Shown: positions 27,568 to 37,063, counted from the stretch's first letter. The stretch: DNA of 64,000 bases from Accumulibacter sp. (GCF_023806625.1 NZ_JAMTDX010000008.1:154246-218245); one strand, 5' to 3'. Made by a program: numbers and translations. Notes: generated by a model not told the origin, from the letters alone.

Positions 27568-28137
27568 TCAGTCGCTGCCGTCGCTGCCGGAATGCCTTGC
27601 CTTGACCCACAGGACGTCGCCTCGCCCGGCCGCGCGATTGAGCACCCGCCCAAGCACGAAGAGCAGGTCGGAAAGGCGGTTGACGTAGCGGCGCGCCGAG
27701 TCGGAAACCGCTTCGCTGCCCGCCAGGTGCACCAGGCAGCGTTCGCCCCGGCGGCAGACCGTGCGGGTCAGATGAGCGAGCGCCGCGGCGCGCGAACCGC
27801 CCGGCAGGATGAAGTCCTTGAGCGGCGGGAGATCAGCGTTGAAGCGTTCGACGAGTTGCTCGATGCGCGCCACGTGCGCGTCGCCGATGATCGACATACC
27901 CGGGATGCACAGTTCTCCGCCGAGGTCGAATAGGTCGTGCTGGACACCGGTCAGCGCGTCGCGAATCGGCTCCGGCATGTCTTCAGCGAGCAGGATGCCG
28001 ATCGTCGAGTTGAGTTCGTCGAACTGGCCGATCGTCTCGATCCGCAAGCTATCCTTGGCCACCCGGGAGCCGTCGCCGAGACCGGTCGTGCCGGCGTCCC
28101 CGGTGCGCGTGACGATTCTGGAAAGACGATTGCCCAT
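27568..28137 (-). CDS. Cob(I)alamin adenosyltransferase, PduO type
   Basis: 189 residues: IVTRTGDAGTTGLGDGSRVAKD (ATP-binding N-terminus), TIGQFDELNSTIGIL, DLFDLGGELCIPG, FILPGGSRAAALAHLTRTVCRRGER and YVNRLSDLLFVLGR. It transfers adenosyl from ATP to cob(I)alamin to make coenzyme B12, needed for example by methylmalonyl-CoA mutase. The ATG at 28137 overlaps a possible ATG of the divergent isomerase gene. The 55 residues upstream in the open frame are antisense to that gene. Confidence 0.9.
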   Translation of the reverse strand: MGNRLSRIVTRTGDAGTTGLGDGSRVAKDSLRIETIGQFDELNSTIGILLAEDMPEPIRDALTGVQHDLFDLGGELCIPGMSIIGDAHVARIEQLVERFNADLPPLKDFILPGGSRAAALAHLTRTVCRRGERCLVHLAGSEAVSDSARRYVNRLSDLLFVLGRVLNRAAGRGDVLWVKARHSGSDGSD

Positions 28138-28186
28138 GGCCGATTTCCTGATCAGAATGCCGCTGATTATAGCCCATGGAGCGTCG

Positions 28187-28993
28187 ATGGCCGGCCGGAC
28201 ACTCAAGCTGAGCGCAAACCTGAGCTTTCTCTTTGCCGAATTCCCGTTCGCCGAACGCTTTGCGCGCGCCGCACAGGCCGGCTTCCGCGGCGTCGAGTTC
28301 ATGTTCCCCTATGACCGGGAAGTCGGCGAGCTGCGGCGCCTGCTGCACGAATACCGCCTGACCCAGGTTCTGTACAACCTGCCGGCCGGCGACTGGGCGG
28401 CCGGCGAACGGGGGATCGCCTGCCTCCCGGGCCGCGAGCGCGAGTTTCGCGAAGGCGTCGACCTCGCCCTCGACTACGCGCGAGCGCTTGGCTGCAGCAG
28501 ACTGAACTGTCTCGCCGGCCTGACCCCGATCGGCGTCGCCGACGACGAAATCCGGGCGACCTTTGCTGCGAATCTTCGCCACGCCGCGCGCCGGCTCTCC
28601 GCGCACGGCATCCAGCTGCTCGTCGAGCCGATCAACAGTCGCGTCGACATGCCCGGCTTCTGGCTCGACACACCGGCCAAGGCTCTGGCGACGATCGCCG
28701 CGGTCGCCGACCTGAACCTCTACCTGCAGTACGACCTCTACCACGCGCAGATCATGCAAGGCGACCTCGCGCGAACGATCGAGGCGAACATCGGGCGGAT
28801 CGCGCACGTCCAGATCGCCGACAACCCCGGACGCCACGAACCCGGAACCGGAGAAATCGGCTATCCGTTCCTGTTCAGGCTCATCGAAACCCTGGGCTAC
28901 CGGGGGTGGATCGGTTGCGAGTACCGTCCGCTGACCGGGGACAGCGCCGCCAGCCTGGGCTGGGCGCGCGAATGGCTGTCGGCCGACGGATGA
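28187..28993 (+). CDS. hyi: Hydroxypyruvate isomerase family protein (TIM-barrel sugar isomerase)
   Basis: 268 residues: KLSANLSFLFAEFPFAERF, GFRGVEFMFPY, VEPINSRVDMPGFW, LQYDLYHAQIM, and HVQIADNPGRHEPGTGEIGY with the Glu/Asp/His metal ligands of the xylose-isomerase-like barrel. This is the Hyi pattern; the enzyme interconverts hydroxypyruvate and tartronate semialdehyde in glyoxylate metabolism. An in-frame ATG at 28136 would add 17 residues; the one at 28187 matches family N-termini better. It is divergent from the cobalamin gene. Confidence 0.88.
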   Translation: MAGRTLKLSANLSFLFAEFPFAERFARAAQAGFRGVEFMFPYDREVGELRRLLHEYRLTQVLYNLPAGDWAAGERGIACLPGREREFREGVDLALDYARALGCSRLNCLAGLTPIGVADDEIRATFAANLRHAARRLSAHGIQLLVEPINSRVDMPGFWLDTPAKALATIAAVADLNLYLQYDLYHAQIMQGDLARTIEANIGRIAHVQIADNPGRHEPGTGEIGYPFLFRLIETLGYRGWIGCEYRPLTGDSAASLGWAREWLSADG

Positions 28994-29003
28994 CCCCGGG
29001 CGC

Positions 29004-29492
29004 TCACCAGAACTTCCACCACCATTTCTTCTTCTTCATCGTCTTCTCGACTTCCCTGCTCCAGTTCGCGTAAGACGCGAGACCGGCGACCTCGAAATGC
29101 CGGCCGAAGCGCCGGTCGCTGTCGCTGATGTGCTGGACCAGCCAGTTGCGCAGGAAGTGCAGCAATTCGAAGCTGATCGCCACGTTCTCGGTCGCCACCT
29201 TGCGCTGGAGCGCTTCGACCTGATGCATCAGATCTTCGTGCTGCTGCTTGTGAATCGCGAAGCCCGGGTAGTGGGTCAGGCGCATCAGGCTCTCTTCGAG
29301 GAGGAAATGCGTGCGCGTGTATTCGGCGAGACGGTCGAGGATCTCCTTCGACGTCGCGCGACCGTGGTGCTCCCGAATTGCCCGATGCAGCTGATTGAGC
29401 AGGCCGACGAGCACCTTGTGCTGTTCGTCCACCTCTTGGATGCCGACGCTGAAGGCATCGGACCATTGAATCAGGTCTGGTACAGCGATCAT
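29004..29492 (-). CDS. Bacteriohemerythrin
   Basis: 162 residues. The di-iron ligands are all visible: His25 (VDEQH), His62 and Glu66 (THFLLEE), His81 and His85 (HKQQH), His121 and Asp126 (HISDSD). It binds O2 reversibly and is thought to buffer or deliver oxygen. A strongly basic/aromatic tail (KTMKKKKWWWKFW) could bind membrane surfaces. The ATG at 29492 gives the usual short N-terminus before IQWSDAFSVGI. Confidence 0.9.
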   Translation of the reverse strand: MIAVPDLIQWSDAFSVGIQEVDEQHKVLVGLLNQLHRAIREHHGRATSKEILDRLAEYTRTHFLLEESLMRLTHYPGFAIHKQQHEDLMHQVEALQRKVATENVAISFELLHFLRNWLVQHISDSDRRFGRHFEVAGLASYANWSREVEKTMKKKKWWWKFW

Positions 29493-29584
29493 CGCTTCCT
29501 CCTGGCAAGGGAATTCGGTCGGGGATCGGCGTCGCAGCCGGGGGATTCCGGACAGCGTGCACGGCTCACCGGTTTTCCGACCGT

Positions 29585-31375
29585 TCAGGATTTCGCAAAA
29601 GCCCTGCAGAAACGCAGCTCTTCGGGATAGGGGAAGAAATCCTCGACATGGCCGGCGCGAATCCTCTCCTGCGTCGTCTGCCAGAACTGCACGTCGAGCA
29701 GCGCCCTGTGGTACTTCAGGAAGGCCGAGCGGACCTTCGGCGAACCGAGCAGGAAGCTGGCGAACTCCTCGGGAAAGACATCGTGCCTGCCGACCGAGTA
29801 CCACGGCTCGCCGGACATCTCCATCTCCGGATAAGGCGGCTCGGGAATCACCCGGAAATTGGTGTCGGTCATGTACTCGATCTCGTCGTAATCGTAGAAC
29901 ACGACCCGGTTGTAGCGCGTCACGCCAAAGTTCTTCCAGAGCATGTCGCCCGGGAAGATGTTGGCGATCGCCATCTCGCGAATCGCGTTGCCGTATTCGA
30001 AGACGGCGTGGTCGACCTGCTCGGGTGTCGCCGAATCCAGATAGATGTTCAGCGGCGTCAGCCGGCGCTCGATGTAGAGATGCTTGATCACCAGATCGTC
30101 GCCCTCCTCCTCGAGCAGCGACGGCGCCTGTCTGCGCAACGCGTCGAGCAGTTCGCCCGAGAAGCGTTTCTTGGGCAGCAGGACATACGAGAACTCGAGC
30201 GTGTCCGCAAGCCGGCCGACGCGGTCTACCTGCTTGACCATCAGGTACTTTCGTTTGACGGTCGCGCGATCCATCTCCTTCGTCGGCCCGAAAACGTCCT
30301 TGATCAGCTTGAACACGTACGGATACGAAGGCAGCGTGAACACCAGCATCACCAGACCGGCGATCCCCGGGGCGATGATCAACTGGTCCTGCGAGTGCCG
30401 CAGATGCTCCATGAAGTCGCGGAAGAAAAGGATCTTGCCCTGCTTGCCGAGTCCGAGCATCGTGTAGATCTCCGACGGCGGCTTGAGCGGCATGATGCTG
30501 CGCAGGAACTTCACGTATCCCGAAGGAACTTCCATGTCCACCATGAAGTAGGCGCGCGACAGCGAGAAGAGAACGCTGATCAGGCCGCTGTCGAGCAGGA
30601 TCGTGTCGAGCACGAGCTTGCCCTCAGGCGAATGGACGACGGCGATGGCGAACGAGTACTCGGCGTGACCGTTGATCGCCTTGCCGAAGATGTATGCCCC
30701 CTTGTTGCGGTAGAACGCCGAGTGCAGCACCTGCACCTGAACGTTGGCCTCGGCCTGCGGCCACTCGCCGAGCCGCGCATGGACCGTGCGCATGACGTAG
30801 TCGACGTCGCGGTCGAGGTCCTCGAAGGGGCGGTGCCACTCGAAGTCGAGAACGATTTCCCTGACCGTCCGGCGCAGTCCCTTCTCCGCCGGGTAGTAGC
30901 TGCGATAGACCGGCGGAGTCGAGCGGATGTACTCGGTGGACACCGCTGGCCGCGCGAAAATGTAGTCGTTGTTGAAATAGGTCCGGTGCAGGATCTTCGA
31001 ACACACCGAGTTGAAGAAAGTCTCGGCGAGCTCGGGCTGCTTGTGATTGATCAGTTGACCGATGTAGAAGAGCTTGAGTTGCTGCCACGTCGCGTCGTCG
31101 AGCGTCGCCGCGCCGAATTCGGCGCAGAGCAGGTCGGCCGTCTCGCTGACCCGGTCGTCGTAGGAGCGGATGCGCTCGCGAACGGCATCATGGACCCCTC
31201 TCCAGTCGGCCGCCTCGAAGAGCAGCCTGGCCTGCCGACCGTACTGGCGAATCAGGCTGTAATGCCGGTCGAAGCCGTCGATCATCGCCTCGGCGATACG
31301 CCTGGGAAGAACGTTCTCAACGCTGGGGATGTCCACGAGCCGGTCCGCCTGACGGTAGTGCAGCGATTGTAGCAC
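29585..31375 (-). CDS. aceK: Isocitrate dehydrogenase kinase/phosphatase
   Basis: 596 residues. The ATP-binding loop is in [18 protein letters not shown] (about 320-345), followed by [33 protein letters not shown] and the kinase-like C-terminal half ([21 protein letters not shown]). It switches isocitrate dehydrogenase off by phosphorylation and on again, controlling flow into the glyoxylate bypass. It is transcribed divergently from icd, its substrate's gene. In enterobacteria aceK follows aceBA instead; no aceA or aceB is in the window. Confidence 0.95.
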   Translation of the reverse strand: MLQSLHYRQADRLVDIPSVENVLPRRIAEAMIDGFDRHYSLIRQYGRQARLLFEAADWRGVHDAVRERIRSYDDRVSETADLLCAEFGAATLDDATWQQLKLFYIGQLINHKQPELAETFFNSVCSKILHRTYFNNDYIFARPAVSTEYIRSTPPVYRSYYPAEKGLRRTVREIVLDFEWHRPFEDLDRDVDYVMRTVHARLGEWPQAEANVQVQVLHSAFYRNKGAYIFGKAINGHAEYSFAIAVVHSPEGKLVLDTILLDSGLISVLFSLSRAYFMVDMEVPSGYVKFLRSIMPLKPPSEIYTMLGLGKQGKILFFRDFMEHLRHSQDQLIIAPGIAGLVMLVFTLPSYPYVFKLIKDVFGPTKEMDRATVKRKYLMVKQVDRVGRLADTLEFSYVLLPKKRFSGELLDALRRQAPSLLEEEGDDLVIKHLYIERRLTPLNIYLDSATPEQVDHAVFEYGNAIREMAIANIFPGDMLWKNFGVTRYNRVVFYDYDEIEYMTDTNFRVIPEPPYPEMEMSGEPWYSVGRHDVFPEEFASFLLGSPKVRSAFLKYHRALLDVQFWQTTQERIRAGHVEDFFPYPEELRFCRAFAKS

Positions 31376-31453
31376 CGCTTCTGGTGCACCGCATCAGAAG
31401 CGGCGATCGCCCGCTCAGGGGCTCGCGCAAAGCTCTCGCCGCTCCCTCGCGGA

Positions 31454-31483
31454 CTGGCAAAATGCCTGTATTTCCGACATAAT
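31454..31483 (+). promoter_or_regulatory. Candidate sigma-70 promoter for icd
   Basis: CTGGCA (31454-31459; four of six matches to TTGACA) and CATAAT (31478-31483; five of six to TATAAT) are separated by 18 bp. The site points toward icd and would give a 5' leader of about 150 bases. It lies in the 268-bp divergent region between aceK and icd. No transcript evidence. Confidence 0.4.
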
Positions 31484-31643
31484 GACGTGTGGTGCCACAG
31501 GAGAATGTGCTTCGGACAGATCCCTCGTGCCCCAAGTGCGCAGCACCGTCCGGTCCCCGCTTCCCGAGCGAGGATGTCCAGCCGGCGGGCGGCGGTGCAG
31601 CGAGCGAACCGGATTCAACCACCCCTCACTAAACGGAGTTGGC

Positions 31644-32873
31644 ATGAGCGCAAGTCTGATCAAAGTCCCGCAAGGCGGCCAGAAAATCGTTCCAGGACAG
31701 GCAATTCCCGACAATCCGATCATTCCGTTCATCGAAGGCGACGGGATCGGCATCGACATCACGCCGGTGATGATCAAGGTGGTCGACGCGGCGGTCGCCA
31801 AGGCCTACGGTGGAGCGAAGAAGATCTACTGGATGGAAGTCTACGCCGGCGAGAAATCGACCCGGCTGTACGGTTCGGACGTCTGGCTGTCGGCGGAGAC
31901 CCTCGAAGCGCTCAAGGAATTCTCGGTGTCGATCAAGGGACCGATGACCACGCCGGTCGGCGGTGGCATCCGCTCGCTGAACGTTGCGCTGCGCCAGGAA
32001 CTCGACCTCTATCAGTGCGTACGGCCGGTGCGCTACTTCCGCGGCGTGCCCTCGCCGCTCAAGGACCCGGCGAAGACCAACATGGTCATCTTCCGCGAGA
32101 ACACCGAGGACATCTACGCGGGCATCGAATGGGAAGCCAATTCCGAGGGCTGCCGCAAGGTGATCAAGTTCCTGCAGGAGGAAATGGGCGTCAGGAAGAT
32201 CCGCTTCCCGGCGACCTCGGGAATCGGCGTCAAGCCGGTTTCGCAGGAAGGCACCGAACGCCTCGTGCGCGCGGCGATCAAGTACGCGATCACCAACAAG
32301 CGCAAGTCGGTGACCATCGTGCACAAAGGCAACATCATGAAGTTCACCGAAGGTGCCTTCCGTGACTGGGCCTACGCGCTGGCCAAGCGTGAATTCGGCG
32401 GTGTCGAGATCGACGGCGGGCCGTGGCTGCGTCTGCCGAACGGCATCGTCATCAAGGACTCGATCGCCGACGCCTTCCTGCAGCAGATCCTGCTGCGCCC
32501 GGCCGAGTACGACGTGATCTGCACGACGAACCTCAATGGCGACTACATTTCCGACGCCCTGGCCGCGCAGGTCGGCGGCATCGGCATTGCCCCCGGGGCG
32601 AACATCTCGGACCTCTACGCGTGCTTCGAAGCGACGCACGGAACGGCGCCGAAGTATGCCGGACTGGACAAGGTCAACCCGGGTTCGCTGATCCTCTCGG
32701 CCGAAATGATGCTCCGCCACCTCGGCTGGTTCGAGGCCGCCGACCTGATCATCGTAGCGATGGAAGCGGCGATCGGCGACAAGGTGGTGACCTACGACTT
32801 CGCACGGCTGATGGAAGGGGCGACCGAAGTGTCTTGCTCGGCCTTCGGCGACGCGATGATCGAACGGATGTAG
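31644..32873 (+). CDS. icd: NADP-dependent isocitrate dehydrogenase
   Basis: 409 residues of the E. coli Icd type: [17 protein letters not shown], the active-site segment [50 protein letters not shown]. Ser111, in RSLNVALRQ, is the counterpart of the serine that AceK phosphorylates, so the neighbouring aceK can be expected to regulate this enzyme. It oxidises isocitrate to 2-oxoglutarate. AAACGGAGTT precedes the ATG at 31644; earlier in-frame starts add residues without homology. Confidence 0.95.
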   Translation: MSASLIKVPQGGQKIVPGQAIPDNPIIPFIEGDGIGIDITPVMIKVVDAAVAKAYGGAKKIYWMEVYAGEKSTRLYGSDVWLSAETLEALKEFSVSIKGPMTTPVGGGIRSLNVALRQELDLYQCVRPVRYFRGVPSPLKDPAKTNMVIFRENTEDIYAGIEWEANSEGCRKVIKFLQEEMGVRKIRFPATSGIGVKPVSQEGTERLVRAAIKYAITNKRKSVTIVHKGNIMKFTEGAFRDWAYALAKREFGGVEIDGGPWLRLPNGIVIKDSIADAFLQQILLRPAEYDVICTTNLNGDYISDALAAQVGGIGIAPGANISDLYACFEATHGTAPKYAGLDKVNPGSLILSAEMMLRHLGWFEAADLIIVAMEAAIGDKVVTYDFARLMEGATEVSCSAFGDAMIERM

Positions 32874-32898
32874 GGTCGTCCCTCCCGGCTGGAAGCCA

Positions 32899-32921
32899 GA
32901 GGCCCCCGCGAAGGGGGCCTC
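32899..32921 (+). terminator. Hairpin after icd
   Basis: Nine-base-pair perfect stem GAGGCCCCC / GGGGGCCTC with a five-base loop, starting 26 bases after the icd stop. A short pyrimidine stretch but no T-run follows, so it may act as a transcript end or an mRNA 3'-stabilising structure. Confidence 0.55.
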
Positions 32922-32969
32922 GTCACCTCCAGGGGGCTTGATCGGCGCCGGGTTCTTTCGTGACCCGCG

Positions 32970-33374
32970 ATGACCGGATCGCCGGATCCCACCTTTCGAG
33001 ACTTCCGCGCACGGCACTGGTTGATCGTCGGCCTGCGTGCCGTGCACCTCGTCGGAGTCGTCGGAGTCGGATCGCGCCTGATCAGTTCCGGGCCGACCGA
33101 GACCGGTGACGCATTCGCCGGAGTGCTCGTCGGCAGCGGCCTGGCGATGATCGCGATCGATCTGTGGACCAGACCGGCCTGCATCGGCGAGGTCACCGGC
33201 CTGGCGATGCTCGCCAAGCTCGGATTGCTCGCCTGGATGGCCGCCGACGACACCAGCCGGATCGCGCTGTTCCGGATCATCCTCGTCTTTTCGGCGCTCA
33301 TCGCGCACGTCCCGGCGCGGCTGCGCCACCGACGCGTTGCCGGACTCGGACGCGGCGGCGCCGCCGACCACTGA
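32970..33374 (+). CDS. Small integral membrane protein of unknown function
   Basis: 134 residues with four predicted membrane helices (about 18-36, 46-66, 75-93, 97-115) and a basic C-terminus. The arrangement (RDFRARHWLIVGLRAVHLVGV at the front, RIALFRIILVFSALIAHVP near the end) does not match a family I can name. It begins 96 bp after the icd stop, past the hairpin. Confidence 0.55.
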   Translation: MTGSPDPTFRDFRARHWLIVGLRAVHLVGVVGVGSRLISSGPTETGDAFAGVLVGSGLAMIAIDLWTRPACIGEVTGLAMLAKLGLLAWMAADDTSRIALFRIILVFSALIAHVPARLRHRRVAGLGRGGAADH

Positions 33375-33393
33375 CCGCGCCGACCGCCCCGGA

Positions 33394-34059
33394 TCAGGAT
33401 CCGCCCTGCCCGCCCGTGCTGCTTGCGTCACCTGACTCGGAGTCGCCGCGCCCGGTCGGCCAGCCCGGCGAGTAGTCTTCGGCCTGATGGCCCCAGCTGA
33501 ACCAGCCCGGCCGCGAACCCCGGGCGAAGAGTTCGATGAATGGTCCGGGCGAACACGCCTCGATGATCGCGTACGCCTCCTCGGGTTTGCGCGAGTGCTC
33601 GCGCTTGCGGCTGCGGATGATGTTGACCTGCCGCCGGCCAGGCGCCAGAGTGCGCGCGTTCCTGCCGCGAACACCGAAAAGGATCAGTTCGGTGGTGTTG
33701 CGGAAATAGAACCCGACGCCGCGACCGTCCGGCCCCCCGTCCTGGCGGACCTTGTGCCAGACGATGTTGCTCTTGTACTCGAAGCCCCAGGCGGCGAGCA
33801 CGCGCAGGCCTGCAGGCAGCAGCGCGTTGGGCACCCAGAGGTAGAGGTGCGCCGGGTCCTCGATGATCGCGGCGACCGGCAGATCGAGGATCTCGTCCAG
33901 ACCCATCGTCGCGTAGCGGTTGAGACGCCGGTGCTCCGGGGCCATCTTCCCGGTCCGGTTGTCGAACTGCCACGGTGGGTCCGCCAGAACGGTGCGGAAC
34001 CTTCGTTCTCCGACCGCCTGCAGCAAGTCGGAGAGAGCCTCGGGAGAATCTCGCGTCAT
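33394..34059 (-). CDS. MT-A70 family adenine N6-methyltransferase
   Basis: 221 residues with the catalytic DPPW in FRTVLADPPWQFDN (27-30) and downstream family segments (LWVPNALLPAGLRVLAAWGF, HKVRQDGG, FIELFARGSRPGWFSWG). MT-A70 proteins methylate adenine N6 in DNA or RNA. There is no companion restriction gene nearby; cobS lies on the other strand. The ATG at 34059 gives a start just before the conserved core; the longer upstream frame is antisense to the cobS leader. Confidence 0.87.
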   Translation of the reverse strand: MTRDSPEALSDLLQAVGERRFRTVLADPPWQFDNRTGKMAPEHRRLNRYATMGLDEILDLPVAAIIEDPAHLYLWVPNALLPAGLRVLAAWGFEYKSNIVWHKVRQDGGPDGRGVGFYFRNTTELILFGVRGRNARTLAPGRRQVNIIRSRKREHSRKPEEAYAIIEACSPGPFIELFARGSRPGWFSWGHQAEDYSPGWPTGRGDSESGDASSTGGQGGS

Positions 34060-34315
34060 CACTTCGCCTTCGCCACCACGCGCCGGACAGCCGAAGCGCC
34101 GGCCGCGGGCGGCGGAGCGGCACGACGGCGGCTCCGGCCTGACGAAATTCCGGGCAATGGCCTCCGGCGCGGGTTCGGGATACCATCGCCAGCTGACTCG
34201 TATGGAGCAGACGAAAGATGCCACAAATCGACCCACATCGCCAGACGCACAGCCGGCTGCCGCGAGTTCGCGACGGAGCGGCCCGCGCGTGCTCATCGAG
34301 GTAGATCTGCGCCTC

Positions 34316-35068
34316 ATGCTTGGACGCGAGATCAGCTACTTTTTCGGGGCCCTGCGCTTCTTCACCCGCCTGCCGGTCCCTGCCTGGGTCGGCCACAGTA
34401 GCGACGCGCTCGACCGGGCGAGCCGCTACTTTCCGCTCGTCGGGATGCTCGTCGGCTCGCTGGCCGCGCTCGCTTTCCTTCTCGCCTCCCGGGTCTGGCC
34501 GACGACGCTCGCCGTCCTCATCGCGATCACCGCTTCGCTCTACCTGACCGGCGCATTCCACGAAGACGGCTGGAGCGACATGGTCGACGGTTTCGGTGGC
34601 GGCTGGGAAAAGGGACAGATCCTGGCGATCATGAAGGACTCGCGAATCGGCAGCTACGGTGCGATTGCGCTGATCGTGCTGCTGCTCGCGCGCTTCTGCG
34701 CGCTGATCGAGTTTTCCGCGCAGCAGATTCCGCTGATCCTGATCAGCGGCCACACGCTCTCCCGCTTTGCCTCGACGACCCTGCTGCGCGGGCTCGACTA
34801 CGTACGCGACGAGGGGAAGGCCAAACCGCTGGCGACTCGCATCGGCCGCGGCGAACTGGCCTTCGCCGGGCTGACCGCGCTGCTGCCGCTGCTCTTTCTG
34901 CCACCGGCCATCGCGATCTCCGGTTGCCTGCTCGCCGCGCTGGCCACGCTCTGGCTCGCCCGGCTGTTCCGCCGGCGGATCGGCGGGTACACCGGCGACT
35001 GCCTGGGCGCCACCCAGCAACTCTCCGAGGTCGCCTTTTACTGGGGCCTGCTGTGCAGCTTTTCCTGA
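34316..35068 (+). CDS. cobS: Adenosylcobinamide-GDP ribazoletransferase (cobalamin synthase)
   Basis: 250 residues, polytopic membrane protein: YFFGALRFFTRLPVPAWVG, RYFPLVGMLVG, LTGAFHEDGWSDMVDGFGGG (the acidic active-site signature), MKDSRIGSYGAIALI, GGYTGDCLGATQQLSE. It joins adenosylcobinamide-GDP and alpha-ribazole in late B12 assembly. The ATG at 34316 is preferred; an upstream in-frame ATG (34202) would add 38 non-conserved residues. Overlaps cobC by 16 bp. Confidence 0.92.
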   Translation: MLGREISYFFGALRFFTRLPVPAWVGHSSDALDRASRYFPLVGMLVGSLAALAFLLASRVWPTTLAVLIAITASLYLTGAFHEDGWSDMVDGFGGGWEKGQILAIMKDSRIGSYGAIALIVLLLARFCALIEFSAQQIPLILISGHTLSRFASTTLLRGLDYVRDEGKAKPLATRIGRGELAFAGLTALLPLLFLPPAIAISGCLLAALATLWLARLFRRRIGGYTGDCLGATQQLSEVAFYWGLLCSFS

Positions 35069-35622
35069 TCCGCCATCCCCGTCCGGTCGGCCTCGCGGGG
35101 ATCTGCTACGGTCGCCTCGACGTCGCTGCCGAGGACCCGCAGGCGGCGGCCGAGCGCCTCCGCCCGCTGATTCCTCCGGCGACCCCGCTGCTCGCCAGTC
35201 CACTGAGGCGCGCACGCGAACTGGCCAGAGCGCTGCACGCGCAGGCCGTCCTCGACGACCGGCTACGGGAGATCGATTTCGGCGAATGGGAAGGCCGCAG
35301 CTGGGAGTCGATCGACCGCCGCGAGATCGACGCGTGGGCCGCCGACGTGCTGCACTTCGTGCCTCCGGGCGGGGAATCGGTGGCCATGCTCCAGCAGCGA
35401 GTGATCGATTGCCTCGTCGGCCTCGCCGGACCGCGTTTCGGACTGGTCACCCACGCCGGACCGATCCGCGCGGCTCTCGGCTACTGGCTGCACTGGCCGA
35501 TCGGCGAGTGGAGCCAGGTGGTGATCGATTACGGCAGCGTGACGCTGCTCGATATCGATCCCTCGACTGAGCGACCCGGACGACGGCCCGGGCGCGCAAC
35601 GCTGCACTTCCTCAACCGCTGA
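35053..35622 (+). CDS. cobC: Alpha-ribazole phosphatase / histidine phosphatase family protein
   Basis: 189 residues. The catalytic RH motif is in LFLIRHPRPVG at the very start; REIDFGEWEGRSWESID and VTHAGPIRAALGYW supply the second His. Such CobC proteins dephosphorylate alpha-ribazole-5'-phosphate or the cobalamin-phosphate product. Start GTG 35053 lies inside cobS (16-bp overlap), so the two form a coupled pair of late B12 genes. Confidence 0.85.
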   Translation: MQLFLIRHPRPVGLAGICYGRLDVAAEDPQAAAERLRPLIPPATPLLASPLRRARELARALHAQAVLDDRLREIDFGEWEGRSWESIDRREIDAWAADVLHFVPPGGESVAMLQQRVIDCLVGLAGPRFGLVTHAGPIRAALGYWLHWPIGEWSQVVIDYGSVTLLDIDPSTERPGRRPGRATLHFLNR

Positions 35623-35660
35623 TCCGCGGACCGGGGCCTGCGGCGACCCGGACGCGGCGG

Positions 35661-36575
35661 TCAGCCGCGCGGGTGGTGCTGTGCGTGCAGCGCCTTGAGC
35701 CGCTCGCGGGCGACGTGGGTGTAGATCTGCGTCGTCGAGATGTCGGCGTGCCCGAGCAGCAGTTGCACGACGCGCAGGTCGGCGCCGTGATTGATCAGGT
35801 GCGTCGCAAAGGCATGGCGCAGCACGTGCGGCGACAGGCGCGCCGGGTCGATTCCGGCGACTTGCGCGTAGCGCTTGATCAGCTGCCAGAAAGCCTGTCG
35901 GGTCATCGCCGAGCCGCGCGAGGTCACGAACAGGTCGTCGCTCTGTCGGCCGGCGAGCAGCGCGCGACGCGCCTCGACGAGGTAACGCTGCAGCCAGTCG
36001 CGAGCTTGTTCGCCGAGCGGCACGAGGCGCTCCTTGCTGCCCTTGCCGAGCGTGCGGACGACCCCCATCTCGAGGCTCAGTTCGTACACCCTGAGCCCGA
36101 CGAGCTCGGAGACACGCAGCCCGGTCGCGTAGAGCGTCTCGAGCATCGCCCGATCGCGCTGGCCGAGGGTTGTCGAGCTGTCGGGCGCGGCGAGCAGGCG
36201 ATCGACCTGCGCTTCGGAGACGACCTTCGGCAGGCGCGACGGCCTCGCCGGCATGGCGATCAGGCGCGTCGGATCGCTGCTGCGCCGACCGCGCCCGACG
36301 AGATGACGGTAGAAGCGTCGCAGTGTCGACAGGTAGCGCGCCTGCGACGAAGGACGAAGGTTTCTCGACACCTCGGCGACGAAACCGAGCAGTTCGGGTT
36401 CGCCGACCGTGCACAGCTCACCGGCGTGGTTCGCGGCGAGCCACGACGCGAGCTGCAGCAGGTCGCTGCGGTAGCTGGCCAGCGAAGCCCGCGCGAGCCC
36501 GTCCTCGAGCCAGAGGCTGTCGCAGAAGGCATCGATTTCGGCAAGATCCGACGCAGCCGGCTCAGCCGCTCTCAT
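35661..36575 (-). CDS. xerD: Tyrosine recombinase XerD
   Basis: 304 residues. An N-terminal SAM-like DNA-binding domain (FCDSLWLEDGLARASLASYR) is followed by the catalytic domain with Arg in YATGLRVSELVGL, Lys in GKGSKER, HVLRHAFATHL (HxxR), LGHADISTTQIYTHV (His and nucleophilic Tyr). This is the complete R-K-H-R-H-Y set, in the XerD pattern. It resolves chromosome dimers at dif with XerC. Housekeeping location (beside ogt), not a mobile integrase. The ATG at 36575 overlaps the ogt end by 14 bp. Confidence 0.92.
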   Translation of the reverse strand: MRAAEPAASDLAEIDAFCDSLWLEDGLARASLASYRSDLLQLASWLAANHAGELCTVGEPELLGFVAEVSRNLRPSSQARYLSTLRRFYRHLVGRGRRSSDPTRLIAMPARPSRLPKVVSEAQVDRLLAAPDSSTTLGQRDRAMLETLYATGLRVSELVGLRVYELSLEMGVVRTLGKGSKERLVPLGEQARDWLQRYLVEARRALLAGRQSDDLFVTSRGSAMTRQAFWQLIKRYAQVAGIDPARLSPHVLRHAFATHLINHGADLRVVQLLLGHADISTTQIYTHVARERLKALHAQHHPRG

Positions 36576-37050
36576 GCGCGAGAAGCCAGCGCTTGACTTC
36601 GAGCAGGAAACCTCCGCGCTGTCGGGCGAAGCCACCGAGCCGACCGCCACTGGCCAGAACCCGATGACACGGGACGATCAGCGGGTACGGGTTGGCCCCG
36701 CAGGCCCGGCCGATGGCCCGCGGAGCGCTGTGCAGCGCTCCGGCGATCTCTCCGTAGCTGCGCGTTTCGTGCACCGGGATCGCCGCGATCTGCTCCCAGA
36801 CGCGACGCTGAAAAGGCGTTCCGGCGGGGCGCAGTGGCAGCACCAGACGACTTTCGGCGTCCTCGAGGTAGGCCCTCAGCTGGCGCACCGCCTCGGCGGC
36901 GAGAGCGTTCTGCGGAGTGACTTCCGGCCGCGGTTCGAGAAACTCGACGCCGATGACCCGTTCTTCGTCGCAGCGCACGCCGAGACAGAACGTCGGCGCG
37001 CGGACGACCGCCGCGAAGTCGTCGCCAGCCAGCCGGGTCGTTCTCTTCAC
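36562..37050 (-). CDS. ogt: Methylated-DNA-protein cysteine S-methyltransferase
   Basis: 162 residues. The acceptor Cys is C128 in VPCHRV, preceded by TPFQRRVWEQIAAIP and ETRSYGEIA and the Asn hinge in GANPYPLI. It removes the alkyl group from O6-alkylguanine in a suicide reaction. There is no Ada-type N-terminal domain, so it is the Ogt/MGMT form. Upstream of and overlapping xerD. Confidence 0.92.
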   Translation of the reverse strand: MKRTTRLAGDDFAAVVRAPTFCLGVRCDEERVIGVEFLEPRPEVTPQNALAAEAVRQLRAYLEDAESRLVLPLRPAGTPFQRRVWEQIAAIPVHETRSYGEIAGALHSAPRAIGRACGANPYPLIVPCHRVLASGGRLGGFARQRGGFLLEVKRWLLAHESG

Positions 37051-37063
37051 GCTCGTCGCGCGT

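Noticed and set aside
29648-31372. 574-codon plus-strand frame opposite aceK
   Set aside because: AceK is unmistakable; the plus frame is its reverse-complement shadow.
34060-34315. Cobalamin riboswitch before cobS
   Set aside because: No B12-box-like sequence or convincing structure could be seen in the 256 bases.
35661-36575. XerD as a mobile-element integrase
   Set aside because: Sequence pattern and position beside ogt fit the housekeeping recombinase; no element borders around it.
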